From Pseudorhodobacter antarcticus (lineage in GTDB: Bacteria > Pseudomonadota > Alphaproteobacteria > Rhodobacterales > Rhodobacteraceae), in the NCBI GenBank assembly GCA_945897655.1, contig CAMDHB010000041.1:1-15364 (forward strand): DNA of 15,364 bases. The letters run 5' to 3'. This document shows, one piece after another, positions 6,032-13,840 of this stretch; the stretch's first letter is position 1; the number at the start of each line of letters is the position of its first letter. The position numbers and the translations under genes were made by a program. The notes under the pieces are model-generated. The model did not search any database. It was not told the DNA's origin and was given only the letters and a program-made list of their open reading frames with translations.

Positions 6032-8659
6032 ATGTCGCGCTATGAACCTGCGGTAATCGAAGCGAAGTGGCAGGAGGCCTGGGCCAGTGCCGGGGTGTTC
6101 ACCGCGCGGCACGACCCTGCGCGACCCAAGTATTATGTGCTGGAGATGTTCCCCTATCCATCGGGGCGCATCCATATGGGGCATGTGCGCAACTATACGA
6201 TGGGCGATGTGGTGGCGCGGTACAAGGCAGCGCAGGGGTTCTCGGTTCTGCATCCGATGGGGTGGGATGCGTTCGGGATGCCTGCCGAGAATGCGGCGAT
6301 GGAGCGGGGGGGGCACCCCAAGGACTGGACCTATGGCAACATTGCGGACATGCGGGCGCAGATGAAACCGCTGGGCCTGTCGATTGACTGGAGCCGCGAG
6401 TTTGCGACCTGTGATCCGGAATACTATGGCCAGCAGCAGGCGATGTTCATCGACATGATGGGTGCCGGTTTGGTCTATCGCAAGGCGGCGGTGGTGAACT
6501 GGGACCCGGTCGACATGACCGTGCTGGCCAATGAGCAGGTGATTGACGGCAAGGGCTGGCGGTCGAACGCTGCGGTGGAACGGCGGGAATTGACGCAGTG
6601 GTTCTTCAAGATTTCCGACTATTCGGGCGAGTTGCTGGCGGCCTTGGACGGGTTGAAGGATTGGCCCGAAAAGGTGCGGGTGATGCAGGCCAACTGGATT
6701 GGAAGGTCGCAGGGCTTGCAGTTTGGCTTTGCGACGGCGGGTGCCCCGGCGGGTTTTGAGCGGCTGGAGGTTTACACGACACGGCCGGATACTTTGCTGG
6801 GGGCGTCGTTTGCCGCCATCAGCCCGGATCACCCCTTGGCCAAGGCGTTGGAGGCCACGGACCCCGCGATTGCGGCCTTTGTCGCCGAGTGTCGCAAGGG
6901 GGGCACCTCGGCCGAGGCGCTGGAGACGGCGGAAAAGCTGGGGATCGATACCGGGGTGCGGGTTGTGCATCCCATGGATCCGAACTGGGAGTTGCCGGTC
7001 TACATCGCGAACTTCATCCTGATGGATTACGGAACGGGCGCGATCTTTGGTTGCCCGGCACATGACGGGCGGGATTTTGACTTTGCGACCAAGTACGGTC
7101 TGCCGATTGTGCCGGTGTTCGTGGGCGAATCCGAGGAGTTGACCGAGGCCTATGTGCCGATGAAGTCGGAAAAGGTGCGCTATGTCCGGGGCTTTGCCGG
7201 TGAGGCCGAGCAGACGGGCGAGGCGGCGGTGGCGGCGGCGATTGCCTATTGCGAGGCCAAGGGGATTGGCCGGGGTGTGACCAACTACCGCCTGCGCGAC
7301 TGGGGGATTTCGCGGCAACGCTATTGGGGCTGCCCTATTCCGGTGGTGCACTGCGAGGCTTGCGGTGTGGTGCCCGAGAAGAAGGAAAACCTGCCGGTTG
7401 AACTGCCCTATGACGTGACGTTCGACATTCCGGGCAATCCGCTGGACCGCCATCCGACGTGGCGGAACTGTGCGTGCCCGAAGTGCGGGGCACCTGCGCG
7501 GCGCGAGACGGATACGATGGACACGTTTATGGATTCGTCCTGGTATTACGCCCGCTTTACCGCGCCGCATGCCAAGACGCCGACCGATCTGGCCGAAGCT
7601 GACTACTGGATGAACGTCGATCAGTACATCGGCGGGATTGAACACGCGATTCTGCATCTGCTTTACAGCCGCTTCTTTGCGCGGGCGATGCATGCGACGG
7701 GGCATTTGCCGGCCAAGGCGATTGAGCCGTTCAACGCCCTCTTCACCCAAGGCATGGTGACGCATGAGATTTATCTGACGCGGGATGCCAATGGCCGACC
7801 GGTGTATCACCTGCCCGAGGATGTGACGGCCATAGCCGTCGCCGACCGGCGGATCGTGGTGCTGGGCGATGCCCCGGCGATTGACCCCGAGGATGTGAGC
7901 GATGTGGATGCGCTGATTCAGGCGCTGGATGATGAGGGTTTGCTGGTCGAGGTGATCCCGAGTGCCAAGATGTCCAAATCCAAGAAGAACGTGGTGGACC
8001 CGATGAACATCATCGCGGCCTTTGGTGCGGATACGGCGCGGTGGTTTGTGATGTCCGACAGCCCGCCCGAGCGGGATGTCGAATGGACGGCATCGGGGGC
8101 CGAGGCCACCAACAAGCATCTGACGCGGGTCTGGACGCTGTGTGCGCGGATTGGCGACATGCCTGCCGATCATGTTGGCGAGGGGGATGAGGCACTGGCG
8201 CGGGCGACGGCCAAGGCGGTGCATGAGGTGACCCAAGGGATTGAGGGCTTTGCCTTCAACAAGGCGATTGCGAAACTTTATGAGTTTACCAACACGCTGA
8301 GCAAGGCCAATGCCTCGACCCCCGCGATGAAGCAGGCGATCCGCACCCTGGCGCAGCTGATGTCACCCATGACGCCGCATATCGCCGAGAGCATCTGGAC
8401 GTTCCAGGGCGGTGCGGGTCTGTGCGCGCAGGCACCCTGGCCCAAGGCGGACCCGGCTTTGCTGGTGGATGACACAGTGACGCTGCCCATCCAGATCAAC
8501 GGCAAGCGGCGAGCCGAAATCACGGTACCGAAGGATATGGCCGCATCAGAGATTGAAAAGATCGCGCTGGCGAACGAGGATGTGCAAAAGTTTCTGGCCG
8601 GGGCCCCGGTCAAGAAGCTGATCGTCGTTCCGGGGCGTATCATCAATGTGGTTGTCTAG
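6032..8659 (+). CDS. leuS: Leucyl-tRNA synthetase
   Basis: This cytosolic class I synthetase charges tRNA-Leu with leucine. The 875 residues compare with 860 in E. coli. The HIGH-type motif is HMGH at 48-51 within PYPSGRIHMGHVRNYT, and KMSKS is at 646-650. The CP1 editing domain shows the threonine-rich TTRPDT (249-254) and YGTGAIFGCPAHDGRDFDF, whose Asp is the residue that senses misactivated amino acids. A cysteine cluster (HCEACG ... CACPKCG) around residues 445-490 marks the zinc-binding insert. The segment before KMSKS, about residues 585-645, is a slightly long leucine-specific insertion. The start follows GAAAGGG at a good distance. The 3' end overlaps lptE by 14 bases, so leuS, lptE and holA probably form one transcript. 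Confidence 0.98.
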   Translation: MSRYEPAVIEAKWQEAWASAGVFTARHDPARPKYYVLEMFPYPSGRIHMGHVRNYTMGDVVARYKAAQGFSVLHPMGWDAFGMPAENAAMERGGHPKDWTYGNIADMRAQMKPLGLSIDWSREFATCDPEYYGQQQAMFIDMMGAGLVYRKAAVVNWDPVDMTVLANEQVIDGKGWRSNAAVERRELTQWFFKISDYSGELLAALDGLKDWPEKVRVMQANWIGRSQGLQFGFATAGAPAGFERLEVYTTRPDTLLGASFAAISPDHPLAKALEATDPAIAAFVAECRKGGTSAEALETAEKLGIDTGVRVVHPMDPNWELPVYIANFILMDYGTGAIFGCPAHDGRDFDFATKYGLPIVPVFVGESEELTEAYVPMKSEKVRYVRGFAGEAEQTGEAAVAAAIAYCEAKGIGRGVTNYRLRDWGISRQRYWGCPIPVVHCEACGVVPEKKENLPVELPYDVTFDIPGNPLDRHPTWRNCACPKCGAPARRETDTMDTFMDSSWYYARFTAPHAKTPTDLAEADYWMNVDQYIGGIEHAILHLLYSRFFARAMHATGHLPAKAIEPFNALFTQGMVTHEIYLTRDANGRPVYHLPEDVTAIAVADRRIVVLGDAPAIDPEDVSDVDALIQALDDEGLLVEVIPSAKMSKSKKNVVDPMNIIAAFGADTARWFVMSDSPPERDVEWTASGAEATNKHLTRVWTLCARIGDMPADHVGEGDEALARATAKAVHEVTQGIEGFAFNKAIAKLYEFTNTLSKANASTPAMKQAIRTLAQLMSPMTPHIAESIWTFQGGAGLCAQAPWPKADPALLVDDTVTLPIQINGKRRAEITVPKDMAASEIEKIALANEDVQKFLAGAPVKKLIVVPGRIINVVV

Positions 8660-9119
8660 CCGCCGTTCGGTTCTGGTTATGTTGGCCTTGGGCGGCTGTG
8701 GGTTCACGCCCGCCCTGGGCACCGGCGGGGCTGCGCGGCAGTTGATTGGCACGGTGCGGGCACAGGACCCCGACGATCAGCAGGATTTCGACTTTGTCGC
8801 GGCAATCGAGGACCGCTTGGGGCGGCCCGATGTGGCGCTGTATGACCTGCGCTATTCCATCGTGACGGCAAGCGAAGGTGTGGCGATCACGGCGGAAGGG
8901 GCGATCACGCGGTATAACCTGACCGGCGCGGTCGATTGGACCCTGACACGGGTGGCCGATGGTCAAAGGATGGCCGGGGGGCGCGAGGACAGCTTTACCT
9001 CATACTCCGCGACAGGGTCCACGGTGGCGGGGCTGACCGCCAAGGAGGACGCTGCACGCCGGCTGATGGTCATCCTTTCAGATCAGATCGTAGCGCGGTT
9101 GATGGTGGCAGAACTGTGA
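8646..9119 (+). CDS. lptE: LPS assembly lipoprotein LptE
   Basis: LptE plugs the LptD barrel and helps insert lipopolysaccharide into the outer leaflet of the outer membrane. The 157-residue protein has a short signal with twin Arg (SSRRSVLVMLALGGC) and a lipobox LGGC; Cys18 is followed by Gly, which suits outer-membrane sorting. CGFTPALG directly after the lipobox is typical of alphaproteobacterial LptE. The remainder has an alternating pattern (DLRYSIVTAS, GAVDWTLTRVADGQ, a Ser/Thr-rich strand, then a C-terminal helix AARRLMVILSDQIVARL), as expected for the family's alpha/beta sandwich. It starts inside the leuS 3' end and its stop overlaps the holA start. The conserved position between leuS and holA supports the call. 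Confidence 0.9.
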   Translation: MWLSSRRSVLVMLALGGCGFTPALGTGGAARQLIGTVRAQDPDDQQDFDFVAAIEDRLGRPDVALYDLRYSIVTASEGVAITAEGAITRYNLTGAVDWTLTRVADGQRMAGGREDSFTSYSATGSTVAGLTAKEDAARRLMVILSDQIVARLMVAEL

Positions 9120-10129
9120 AGCTGGCCGGGTCTGAGGCGAACCGTTATCTGGCGCGGCCCGATCCGGGGCGGGCGGGGGTGCTGATTTACGGGGCCGATG
9201 CGATGCGGGTGGCGCTGAAGCGGCAAGAGGCGATAGCCGCGCTGATCGGCCCGCAGGGTGAGGCAGAGATGCGGTTGACGCGGATGTCGGGGGCTGACCT
9301 CAGGCGCGACGGGTCATTGCTGCTTGACGCGATCAAGTCTGTGGGGTTCTTTCCAGGGCCGCGCGTGGCCTTTGTCGAGGAGGCGACGGATGGGTTGGCC
9401 GAAACGGTGGGCATTGCCTTGCAGGAATGGAAGCCGGGGGATGCCAACATCATCCTGACGGCGGGCGAGTTGAAGGGCAAGTCGGCGCTGAAGACGCTGG
9501 TGGAAAAGCATCTGGCGGCAGTGGCGATAGGTCTGTTCGATGACCCGCCCAGCCGTGAGGAGGTGGAGGGGTTGCTATCGCGCGCAGGCCTCAAGGCGAT
9601 TGACCCGGCGGCGATGGCCGAACTGGTGACCCTGTCGCGCGCGCTGGACCCCGGCGATTTTCGCCAGACGCTGGAAAAGGTGGCGCTGTACAAGCATGGC
9701 GACCCAACGCCGCTGACTGTGGCCGAGGTGGCGGATCTGGCCCCAGGTTCGGTGGAAACCGATGTGTTGGACGTGGTCGCGGCGGCGGTTGATGGCAGGG
9801 CGGTGGACCTGGGCCTGCTGATGCGCCGGATCGAGGGGCAGGGTGTGCAGGCGGTGACCTTGTGCATTCAAACGCTGCGCTATGTCCGGGCGCTGCATGG
9901 TGCGGCCAATGACCCCGGGGGGATTGCGGCGGGCATGGCGCGGACCTTTGGCTTTGGCAACCGCAGGCCCGCGATGCAGGCACAGGCGCAGAAATGGGGC
10001 GGGCGGGCGTTGGAGCAGGCCTTGGGCCTGCTGGTGGAAACCGATCTGACGCTGCGGTCAACCACCCGCGCACCGGCGATGGCCGTTATGGAGCGGGCGC
10101 TGATCCGCATTGCGATGATGAAGAGGTAG
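9116..10129 (+). CDS. holA: DNA polymerase III subunit delta
   Basis: Delta is the clamp-loader subunit that opens the beta clamp during replication. The 337-residue protein starts at a GTG (9116) overlapping the lptE stop as GTGA; the frame is open further upstream but only within lptE. Typical delta features are GVLIYGADAMRVALKRQEAI, a degenerate nucleotide-binding region without a Walker A, then LLDAIKSVGFFPGPRVAFVEEATDG, KGKSALKTLVEK, and the C-terminal collar domain that includes the helix QAVTLCIQTLRYVRALHGA. The last helices (LVETDLTLRSTTRAPAMAVMERALIRIA) match the family end. It is the third gene of the leuS-lptE-holA run and is followed after three bases by a GST family gene. Confidence 0.94.
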   Translation: MKLAGSEANRYLARPDPGRAGVLIYGADAMRVALKRQEAIAALIGPQGEAEMRLTRMSGADLRRDGSLLLDAIKSVGFFPGPRVAFVEEATDGLAETVGIALQEWKPGDANIILTAGELKGKSALKTLVEKHLAAVAIGLFDDPPSREEVEGLLSRAGLKAIDPAAMAELVTLSRALDPGDFRQTLEKVALYKHGDPTPLTVAEVADLAPGSVETDVLDVVAAAVDGRAVDLGLLMRRIEGQGVQAVTLCIQTLRYVRALHGAANDPGGIAAGMARTFGFGNRRPAMQAQAQKWGGRALEQALGLLVETDLTLRSTTRAPAMAVMERALIRIAMMKR

Positions 10130-10132
10130 GAG

Positions 10133-10720
10133 ATGACATATACCGCCATAGGGTCCGTCAAGACCCGCGCTGCCCGCATTGTCTGGATTCTGGAGGAGTT
10201 GGGGGTGCCGTATGAGCACCTTCCCCTGCGGCCTGCGTCATCGGAGGCGCGGCAGGTCAACCCCTCGGGCAAAGTGCCGGTGTTGATTGTGGACGGCGTG
10301 ACGCTGACCGATTCGGTGGCGATCATGACCTATCTGGCGGATAAGCATGGCCGGTTCACTTATGCAGCAGGCACGATTGAACGGGCGCGGCAGGATGGGT
10401 TCACCTGCCTGATCCTGGATGAGTTGGAGGGGCTTTTGTGGACCGCATCGCGGCACAGCTTCATCCTGCCCGAAGAGATGCGGCTGGCCGAGATCAAGCC
10501 GACGTTGCGGTGGGAGTATCAGCGCAATCAGGCGCGGTTGGCCGAGGCGTTTAGCGGGCCCTATCTGATGGGCGATATGATGACGGTGCCCGACATGCTG
10601 CTGGCGCATTGCCTGTCCTGGGCCGGTGCGGCCAAATTCCCCGACCCTGCCCCGGTGCTGGCAGAGTTTCACGCCCGGATGACTGCGCGCCCGGCTTGGG
10701 TGCGGGCGATGGCACGGTAG
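10133..10720 (+). CDS. Glutathione S-transferase family protein
   Basis: This 195-residue cytosolic protein has the two-domain GST layout. The N-terminal thioredoxin-like domain carries VNPSGKVPVL with the cis-proline at Pro49 and the glutathione-contacting pair Asp60-Ser61 in LTDSVAIMTYLADKHG. The helical C-terminal domain follows, with GPYLMGDMMTVPDMLLAHCLSWA matching the folding-motif region. The N-terminal YTAIGSVKTRAARI has Ser8 near the usual catalytic Ser/Tyr position, but the catalytic residue is uncertain. The ATG at 10133 follows a strong AGGTAGGAG and lies three bases after holA, so it probably shares that transcript. Substrate and role are unknown; GSTs in this position may simply be hitchhikers. 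Confidence 0.87.
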   Translation: MTYTAIGSVKTRAARIVWILEELGVPYEHLPLRPASSEARQVNPSGKVPVLIVDGVTLTDSVAIMTYLADKHGRFTYAAGTIERARQDGFTCLILDELEGLLWTASRHSFILPEEMRLAEIKPTLRWEYQRNQARLAEAFSGPYLMGDMMTVPDMLLAHCLSWAGAAKFPDPAPVLAEFHARMTARPAWVRAMAR

Positions 10721-10749
10721 GGCGAAGCGGAGCTTTTCCGGCAGACCGG

Positions 10750-11553
10750 CTACCCACGCGGGGCTGGGCAACCCTTGATCTCGACCGAGCGGCCCTGACC
10801 GATGACGGTGACGGTCACCCCTGAGCGGTCCAGTGCAAAGGGTGCGCCGTTCGGCGGGACCAGATCGGTTTCAGCGGTCAGAACCTGCCCTGCCCGGCTG
10901 GCGGTGGCTTGTGCAACCCAGACCGTGGCATCGGCGGTTTCAAACACCACAGTTTCGGGGTCGCCCTGTCGCGGCATCCCGATGGTGGCCGCCAGACGTA
11001 ACCCATCGTCATTGGGCGAGACGGCACAGCCGATATCCGTCAGACCTGCTTGCGCTGCGGTGCTGGGCTGATTGCTGAGGGCGGCGTTGATTGCCGTATC
11101 CGCCGCACCAGGCCCGTCCAGCAGCCCCTGCAGCGATACAGCCGCAGGCATGCAGATGTCCTTGCAAACCCCCAGATCCATTTGCAGCCGCAATTCCACG
11201 GGCTTGGCGGGATCAATCGCAACAACCTCGACCGGCAGGACCAGTTCATGCAGATAGCCGATGCTTTGCATGCCATCGAGCGTAATGACTTCAGGGCTGG
11301 GCCAATGCAGCGTCACGGATTTCAGATTGGTTGACCCCGACCAGTCAAACTGCGGCGGAATGCCGGTTTCGCCGGGGGCACGCCAATAGGTTTTCCAATG
11401 GTCCGCCAGATCCAGCCGCACCGCAGCCATCCGGTGCCCATCCGCCATCTGCCAACCAGGCAGAAGGGTGGCCTGCAAAACCTCCTCTTGCGTCTGGGCA
11501 AGGGCGGGGGCGGCAAGGGTGGCGATCAGACAGGCGAGGGCTGTGCGGTTCAT
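10750..11553 (-). CDS. Periplasmic DsbD N-terminal-domain protein
   Basis: This 267-residue protein has a Sec signal peptide (MNRTALACLIATLAAPALA, cleavage before Gln20). It matches the alpha domain that in DsbD and ScsB passes electrons to periplasmic thiol proteins. The key pair is Cys130 and Cys134 in DLGVCKDICMPA. Other family-like blocks are DHWKTYWRAPGETGIPPQFDW, SIGYLHELVLPVEV, and a second half that ends with a Cys in IKGCPAP. It has no transmembrane domain and no C-terminal thioredoxin domain, so by itself it cannot move electrons across the membrane. Its partner is not in the window. It is convergent with the GST gene (29-base gap) and divergent from yqgE with 121 bases between. AAGGGG before the ATG serves as ribosome binding site, though the spacing is short. 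Confidence 0.85.
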   Translation of the reverse strand: MNRTALACLIATLAAPALAQTQEEVLQATLLPGWQMADGHRMAAVRLDLADHWKTYWRAPGETGIPPQFDWSGSTNLKSVTLHWPSPEVITLDGMQSIGYLHELVLPVEVVAIDPAKPVELRLQMDLGVCKDICMPAAVSLQGLLDGPGAADTAINAALSNQPSTAAQAGLTDIGCAVSPNDDGLRLAATIGMPRQGDPETVVFETADATVWVAQATASRAGQVLTAETDLVPPNGAPFALDRSGVTVTVIGQGRSVEIKGCPAPRG

Positions 11554-11674
11554 GCCCCTTCCCTAGACGACAGGGCAGCAAAGGGGAATTCACATTGCGG
11601 CGATATCCGTGTGAGGACTTGAGCATGGGGCAAAGACGGATCATCCTTGTCTGGCAAAAGCATGGGGCGACTCG

Positions 11675-12229
11675 ATGGATCTGGCAGGAAAGCTGATTGT
11701 GGCCATGCCAGCTATGGGTGATCCGCGCTTTGAACGGTCGGTCATCCTGATCTGCGCCCATTCGGACGATGGCGCGATGGGGTTGATCGTGAACAAACCG
11801 GTGCCGGACTTCAGCTTTGCCGAGCTTTTGGGGCAGTTGAAAATTGCGGGCAAGGGCCACGGCCGCGATATCCGGGTGCACTTTGGCGGCCCGGTTGAGC
11901 GGGGGCGCGGTTTTGTGCTGCATTCGGCCGATTACAATGGCGGGCAAACGACGACACCGGTGCGCGGCGGTCTGGGGATGACGGCGACGTTGGACGTGCT
12001 TGAGGCGTTGGCCCAAGGTACCGGTCCCAAGCAAGCCCTGCTGGCCCTTGGCTATGCCGGTTGGGGGCCGGGGCAGTTGGAAGGCGAAATTGCCCGCAAT
12101 GACTGGCTCGTGTCGGACCTGGCGCAGGATCTGATCTTTTCGGCAGCCGACAGCGGCAAATGGATGGGGGCGCTGCGGCTGATGGGGATTGACCCGATTT
12201 CGCTGTCGCCCAGCGCGGGCCGGGCCTGA
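11675..12229 (+). CDS. yqgE: YqgE/AlgH family protein
   Basis: This 184-residue member of the YqgE/AlgH (DUF179) family has no proven biochemical activity; in other bacteria the gene usually sits near yqgF or redox genes. Diagnostic blocks are KLIVAMPAMGDPRFERSVI, HSDDGAMGLIVNKP, FGGPVERGRGFVLHS, LALGYAGWGPGQLEGEI and NDWLV. There is no signal peptide, so it is cytosolic. The start at 11675 puts LAGKLIVAMP at the usual N-terminus. The ribosome binding site is weak (GGGGCGA). It is divergent from the DsbD-like gene, so the 121-base gap should hold promoters for both, but I could not pick a clear one. Confidence 0.93.
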   Translation: MDLAGKLIVAMPAMGDPRFERSVILICAHSDDGAMGLIVNKPVPDFSFAELLGQLKIAGKGHGRDIRVHFGGPVERGRGFVLHSADYNGGQTTTPVRGGLGMTATLDVLEALAQGTGPKQALLALGYAGWGPGQLEGEIARNDWLVSDLAQDLIFSAADSGKWMGALRLMGIDPISLSPSAGRA

Positions 12230-12332
12230 GGCGCCGATAATTCGGTGAATGTTCGGCTTTACGGGGTGGATGGCGGCAGGAACGGGTATAAGAGGCCTGA
12301 CACATCCCGAACGCCGCAAAGGCCCGCATCCC

Positions 12333-13520
12333 ATGCCCCACAGCCCTGACCTGCCCCAGTTGCCCGTGCAATCTGACACTTTCGCTCTGGTCATCGGGGC
12401 CGGACCTGCCGGGTTGATGGCCGCCGAAGAACTGGCCCGGGCCGGGCGGCGGGTGATTGTCTGCGAGGCGAAATCATCCCCCGCGCGCAAGTTCCTGATG
12501 GCGGGCAAAAGTGGTCTGAACATCACCAAGGACCAGAATTTTCAGGTCTTTGCCAAAACCTATGGATCGACCCCGATGGAGCGGATGTTGCGGGATTTCG
12601 GCCCATCGCAGGTGATGGACTGGGTCCGTGGGCTGGGGCAAGAGGTGTTTGTGGGCTCCACTGGGCGGGTGTTTCCGCGCAGCATGAAGGGCTCGCCCCT
12701 TTTGCGGGCCTGGCTTACCCGGCTTGGGGCGGCGGGGGTGGAGTTGCGCCTGAAATGGCGCTGGACCGGGTTTGCGGAGGGCGGACTGGCGTTTGATACG
12801 CCGGAGGGCGCGCAGGTGCTGCAGCCCGACGTCACGGTTCTGGCACTGGGCGGCGCGTCCTGGGCGCGGCTGGGGTCCGATGCCGCCTGGGTGCCGTTTT
12901 TGGCTGAGAAGGGGGTCGAGTTTGAGGCGTTCGGCCCCGCCAACATGGGCTTTGTGGTGAACTGGTCGCCCTATATGGCGAAATTCTTTGGCCAACCGGT
13001 CAAGGGCGCCGCCCTGTGTGTGGGCCGCAAGCGCGAGATGGGGGAGTTTGTCATCTCGGCCAGGGGGTTGGAGGGGGGTGGGATTTATTCCGTGTCCCGC
13101 GACATGCGTGAGGGGGCGGCGCTGACGGTGGATTTCCTGCCCGACATGTCCGAACACAAGGTCCGCGAAAAGCTGGCGCAGATGAAGGGGGGCGAAACCT
13201 TTACCAACCGGTTGCGCAAACTGGGCCTGTCGCCGGTGGCGCAGGCGCTGGCGTTGGAGTTTGGCCGGGGGATGGACCCGCTGAACGCCGCCAAGGCCCT
13301 GCCGATCCACCACGCCGGCCCCCGCCCGCTGGATGAGGCAATCTCGGTCAGTGGGGGGGTGAAGTTTTCCAGCGTGACCGAGGGCCTGGAACTGACCGCC
13401 CTGCCCCGCGTCTTTGTCTGCGGTGAAATGCTGGACTGGGAGGCGCCGACAGGGGGCTATTTGCTGACCGGGTGTCTGGCGACGGGGCGGGTGGCAGGGC
13501 GTGCGGCGGCGGCGGTGTAA
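12333..13520 (+). CDS. HI0933/YhiN-like FAD flavoprotein (TIGR03862 type)
   Basis: This is a 395-residue predicted FAD-dependent oxidoreductase of unknown substrate. The dinucleotide-binding motif GAGPAG (22-27) lies in VIGAGPAGLMAAEELARAG. The family block KFLMAGKSGLNITKDQ follows. GGASWARLGSDAAWVPFLAEKGV and the C-terminal GEMLDWEAPTGGYLLTGCLATG (from residue 364) close the FAD site. The ATG at 12333 starts 21 residues before the Rossmann motif; an in-frame ATG at 12249 would add 28 residues without family character. A TATAAG at 12287-12292 is a possible -10 element, without a good -35 match. The gene is probably independent of yqgE (103-base gap). Confidence 0.9.
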   Translation: MPHSPDLPQLPVQSDTFALVIGAGPAGLMAAEELARAGRRVIVCEAKSSPARKFLMAGKSGLNITKDQNFQVFAKTYGSTPMERMLRDFGPSQVMDWVRGLGQEVFVGSTGRVFPRSMKGSPLLRAWLTRLGAAGVELRLKWRWTGFAEGGLAFDTPEGAQVLQPDVTVLALGGASWARLGSDAAWVPFLAEKGVEFEAFGPANMGFVVNWSPYMAKFFGQPVKGAALCVGRKREMGEFVISARGLEGGGIYSVSRDMREGAALTVDFLPDMSEHKVREKLAQMKGGETFTNRLRKLGLSPVAQALALEFGRGMDPLNAAKALPIHHAGPRPLDEAISVSGGVKFSSVTEGLELTALPRVFVCGEMLDWEAPTGGYLLTGCLATGRVAGRAAAAV

Positions 13521-13554
13521 TAGCCGCGCCCGACGTGTTGGCCGGCGGCTGGGG

Positions 13555-13572
13555 GTGTCCACATGTGGACAC
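13555..13572. repeat. 18-bp perfect palindrome
   Basis: GTGTCCACATGTGGACAC is fully self-complementary. It lies 34 bases after the flavoprotein stop and is followed by TTT, so as RNA it could form a weak intrinsic terminator (7-bp stem, CATG loop). Its right half also contains TGGACA, a good -35 hexamer, so it could equally be a repressor site. I cannot decide between these from sequence. Confidence 0.55.
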
Positions 13573-13593
13573 TTTGGAATATCATTATATAAC
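13566..13593 (+). promoter_or_regulatory. Strong sigma-70-like promoter with no gene downstream
   Basis: TGGACA (13566-13571) and TATAAC (13588-13593) each match consensus at five of six positions and are 16 bases apart. Transcription would start near 13600 and run toward the hairpin-rich stretch and into the 3' end of the RTX gene in antisense. On the - strand a perfect TATAAT lies at 13584-13589 but without a recognisable -35. Confidence 0.42.
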
Positions 13594-13612
13594 AATGGCT
13601 TGCGATTTTTCA

Positions 13613-13628
13613 TTAACCACATTTTAAC
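13613..13628. promoter_or_regulatory. CtrA-type binding box
   Basis: TTAA (13613-13616), seven bases, TTAAC (13624-13628) fits the full TTAA-N7-TTAAC consensus of the alphaproteobacterial response regulator CtrA. Relative to the + promoter it would sit around +13 to +28, a repressing position. Relative to the - strand TATAAT it is centred about 34 bases upstream of the -10, an activating position. Binding is inferred from the motif alone. Confidence 0.45.
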
Positions 13629-13700
13629 ACGCTGGGTGTGTTTAAGCGCACCGAGGCAGAGGCCGGAACAGTGGTGCGCTTGATCACACCTCACGGGTCG

Positions 13701-13833
13701 CTGCCAAGCCTTGGAATGGCAGAGCGGGCGATAGCCTCCAAGTGGAGTTCATGCAGGGGCAGGTCACATGATCAACTGCCCCCGGTCGCCGGGATGAACC
13801 CGGGGGTGTCCGGTGGCAACAAGGGTTGCCGCC
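13701..13833 (+). ncRNA. Run of hairpins, candidate structured RNA
   Basis: Five inverted repeats follow one another. They are CTGCCA/TGGCAG (13701-13722); CTCCA/TGGAG (13736-13747); GGGGCAG/CTGCCCC (13756-13762 with 13776-13782); CCCCCGG/CCGGGGG (13779-13785 with 13800-13806), enclosing CCGGG/CCCGG; and GGTGGCAAC/GTTGCCGCC (13812-13820 with 13825-13833, one G-U pair). The third and fourth share 13779-13782 and exclude each other. The sequence is GC-rich, so some pairing is expected by chance. No known RNA family is recognised, and the last hairpin has no U tract. Confidence 0.25.
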
Positions 13834-13840
13834 GATGCGA

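Larger units (their letters stand above)
13521..13840. other. 320-base gene-free region with dense regulatory-type structure
   Basis: No reading frame here looks like a real protein. The left half is AT-rich against the GC-rich genes to its left and holds a perfect palindrome, a promoter-like pair and a CtrA-type box. The right half (13701-13833) holds five successive inverted repeats, two of which share bases. These elements are listed separately. Confidence 0.6.

Noticed and set aside
5924..8236. 770-codon open frame on - opposite leuS
   Set aside because: It is the mirror of a highly conserved synthetase gene in GC-rich DNA, with a His/Arg/Pro-rich product that looks like no protein family.
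10721..10749. Terminator between the GST and DsbD-like genes
   Set aside because: Only a 4-bp AAGC/GCTT pairing is visible in the 29-base convergent gap.
12474..13694. 406-codon open frame on - opposite the flavoprotein gene
   Set aside because: It is a shadow of a well-supported + gene, rich in Arg, His and Pro, without family resemblance.
13721..13800. Possible tRNA suggested by GCGGGCGATAGCCTCC and a later GTTCATGC
   Set aside because: No acceptor stem, anticodon loop or T-loop sequence could be fitted.
13812..13833. Hairpin after the RTX stop as an intrinsic terminator
   Set aside because: The 9-bp stem is good, but on the RTX strand it is followed by GGACACCCCC, not a U tract, so I did not call it a terminator.
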